NCBI GenBank assembly: GCA_018400515.1
Contig: JAGYMR010000133.1
Location: 1 to 7,395, forward strand
DNA length: 7,395 nt
Direction of reading: 5' to 3'
Origin: Tangfeifania sp.
GTDB lineage: Bacteria > Bacteroidota > Bacteroidia > Bacteroidales > Prolixibacteraceae
The notes below the pieces were generated by a model. That model was not told where the DNA came from, made no database searches, and saw only the letters and a program-made list of their open reading frames with translations. Made by a program: the position numbers and the translations under genes. Below, piece by piece: positions 6,226 through 7,395 of this stretch. Numbering within the stretch: the stretch's first letter is position 1; the number at the start of each line of letters is the position of its first letter.

Positions 6226-6819
6226 ATCTTTTCGAACGCTTCTGTTTCCCCCGGACAACAGCAACCCCCGCCAAAACCTTCCGGCGCTGCAGTTGCTGCA
6301 GATTCTCCCGCCTCTGCCGGGTCTTCCCGGAAAAAACCGCGCCGGCAGTCAAAGGATTTTCGTACCCCCTCCATTAAAGATGCCCTTGCCGGGAAAACCC
6401 ACAATGAAACAATCTCATCAAAGGAGCAGCACGAAATGTTTAGCCGGCCGGGGGAAACGGAGGAATTTAACGAAGAACAGCTGAAGATGAAATGGGAGCA
6501 GTTTGTTAAACGGCTCGATGACCGGCCCAACCTGCAGTCAACCCTCCGGAAAATCCCGGAGATCCGGGAGGATTTTCAGTTGCACCTGCCGATCGATAAT
6601 TCGGTGCAGGAGGATCTGATTAACAGCATTCGGCCTGAACTGGTCTCCTGGCTGCGCCGGGAGCTGAAAAATTCGCAGATTCAGCTGGTGACGCAGATCA
6701 GTGCGGCTGAAAAGGAGAAGATCATCTATACCGATTCGGAGAAGTACAGTGAAATGCTGAAGAAAAATCCGCAACTGGCAGTGCTGAAGAATACGTTTAA
6801 ACTTGATTTTAATGGGTGA
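6187..6819 (+). CDS. dnaX: DnaX tau-specific C-terminal region, in the -1 frame
   Basis: About 210 codons are open in the -1 frame from the A run to TGA at 6817-6819. The first part (to about 6430) is a Pro-, Ala- and Ser-rich linker that becomes basic (RKKPRRQSKDFR) and contains PSIKDALAG, a short motif I associate with Bacteroidota DnaX linkers. From EEFNEEQLKMKWEQFVKRL onward it is a folded alpha/beta domain ending KNTFKLDFNG, like the DnaX C-termini of this phylum. In other bacteria the tau tail links the clamp loader to the polymerase core and the DnaB helicase. A GTG at 6214 could in principle start it alone, but it has no ribosome-binding site and the frame is already open before it, so it is best read as the continuation of dnaX. 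Its intact, family-like sequence argues that the long form is made. It ends 18 bases before the convergent rsmD stop codon. Confidence 0.85.
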   Translation: MADNGEAEDVLAPIFSNASVSPGQQQPPPKPSGAAVAADSPASAGSSRKKPRRQSKDFRTPSIKDALAGKTHNETISSKEQHEMFSRPGETEEFNEEQLKMKWEQFVKRLDDRPNLQSTLRKIPEIREDFQLHLPIDNSVQEDLINSIRPELVSWLRRELKNSQIQLVTQISAAEKEKIIYTDSEKYSEMLKKNPQLAVLKNTFKLDFNG

Positions 6820-6837
6820 TTTGAGGTAAGGTCCGGA

Positions 6838-7395
6838 TTACAAATCTGGAACCGCCGGGAGGGAGTTGAAAAAGCTGAAATGTACTTTCCCGTATTTCCG
6901 CAGCTCCCTGAATCCGGGATGAGCGGAAAAATCATACGCCCCGGGATGTTCCAGAATCAGGAGTCCGCCCGCATTTAACATTTCCTTTTCAAAAATTTGT
7001 TCCGGTATTTCGGTGAATCCCTGCAGGTCGTAAGGCGGATCGGCAAAAATCAGGTCAAATTTTCCGGTTGACCGGGATATGAAGCGGAATGCATCCCCAC
7101 GGATGACCCGGGCATTGTCGATTTCAAGTTTTCCGGCAATTCCATAAATGAACCGGACATGGAAATTGTTCTTTTCAACAAACGTAACGCGGGCAGCTCC
7201 CCGGCTGATAAATTCAAGGCCAATGCTCCCCGAGCCGGCAAAAAGATCGAGGATGTTCCATCCCGAAAAATCATACCGGTTTTCAAGGATGTTGAATAGT
7301 GCCTCCTTTGCCAGGTCGGTGGTGGGCCGTGACCTTAGGATATAAGCAAACGAGTGGATGGAAATGAGCGCTTGAATGACTGTCGAAGATTCTAA
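6838..7395 (-). CDS. rsmD: RsmD-type 16S rRNA guanine-N2 methyltransferase (G966), partial at the window edge
   Basis: A SAM-dependent methyltransferase expected to modify G966 (E. coli numbering) of 16S rRNA during small-subunit assembly. The minus-strand frame is open from the window edge to TAA at 6838-6840, giving 185 residues. It has RPTTDLAKEALFNIL, SAM motif I LDLFAGSGSIGLEF and the catalytic FADPPYDL, then LILEHPGAYDF and the C-terminal FFNSLPAV. Upstream of RPTTD, the 22 residues in this frame (ending SFAYILRS) do not look like the family's usual RIIxG start. In another minus-strand frame the same bases read RIFDSHSSAHFHPLVCLYP, which has the R-I, H and F-x-P pattern expected. A frameshift, apparently one extra base, near 7330-7350 is therefore likely, from mutation or sequence error. 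The start codon lies beyond the window. The gene is convergent with dnaX, with no clear shared terminator in the 18-base gap. Confidence 0.85.
   Translation of the reverse strand, partial: LESSTVIQALISIHSFAYILRSRPTTDLAKEALFNILENRYDFSGWNILDLFAGSGSIGLEFISRGAARVTFVEKNNFHVRFIYGIAGKLEIDNARVIRGDAFRFISRSTGKFDLIFADPPYDLQGFTEIPEQIFEKEMLNAGGLLILEHPGAYDFSAHPGFRELRKYGKVHFSFFNSLPAVPDL

Noticed and set aside
5084..6352. 422-codon open frame antisense to dnaX
   Set aside because: An antisense shadow with no family motif; it spans the dnaX slip site only by chance.
6214..6819. Separate gene starting at the GTG at 6214
   Set aside because: The frame is already open back to the A run, no ribosome-binding site is seen, and the content is the DnaX tail.

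Overview
The window looks like chromosomal DNA from a member of the phylum Bacteroidota, probably a Bacteroidales or Marinilabiliales relative. The basis is a SusC/CirA-type TonB receptor with an N-terminal carboxypeptidase-D-like domain, a DnaX that begins MENFIVSARKYRP and has a Bacteroidota-type tail, an RsmD with the RPTTDLAKEALFNIL motif, almost no Shine-Dalgarno sequences, and a TAnnTTTG-type promoter box. I see no RNA genes, insertion sequences, CRISPR arrays or phage genes.

Layout. Positions 1-172 are non-coding downstream sequence with one terminator-like hairpin. Positions 173-3222 (minus strand) hold a two-gene unit: a small His-rich inner-membrane protein (2845-3222), then, after a structured 287-base leader, a large TonB-dependent receptor (173-2557). 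A nearly perfect 22-bp AT-rich palindrome (3243-3264) lies just upstream of the first gene and is a good operator candidate. The His-rich protein and the extra cysteine pairs of the receptor together suggest a metal or metal-complex uptake module; the substrate cannot be read from sequence. Positions 3502-4818 (plus) encode a class I CPD photolyase. Positions 4819-5086 hold a 10-bp-period tandem repeat, a short minus-strand coding-like tail that may be a gene remnant, a hairpin and the probable dnaX promoter. Positions 5087-6819 (plus) encode DnaX, the clamp-loader subunit, split between two frames at a run of ten A. Positions 6838-7395 (minus) encode RsmD, cut by the window edge and apparently frameshifted at its N-terminus; it converges on dnaX.

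The most interesting signal is the dnaX arrangement. The zero frame runs through CCA AAA AAA AAA straight into TAG, giving a 367-residue gamma-like protein. The conserved tau tail lies in the -1 frame and is open from the A run to 6819. In E. coli the full-length product is made in frame and the short one by frameshifting; here the long form would need the shift. The alternatives are a homopolymer sequencing error or a real mutation. The second apparent frameshift in rsmD, close to the window edge, makes sequence error a serious competing explanation.
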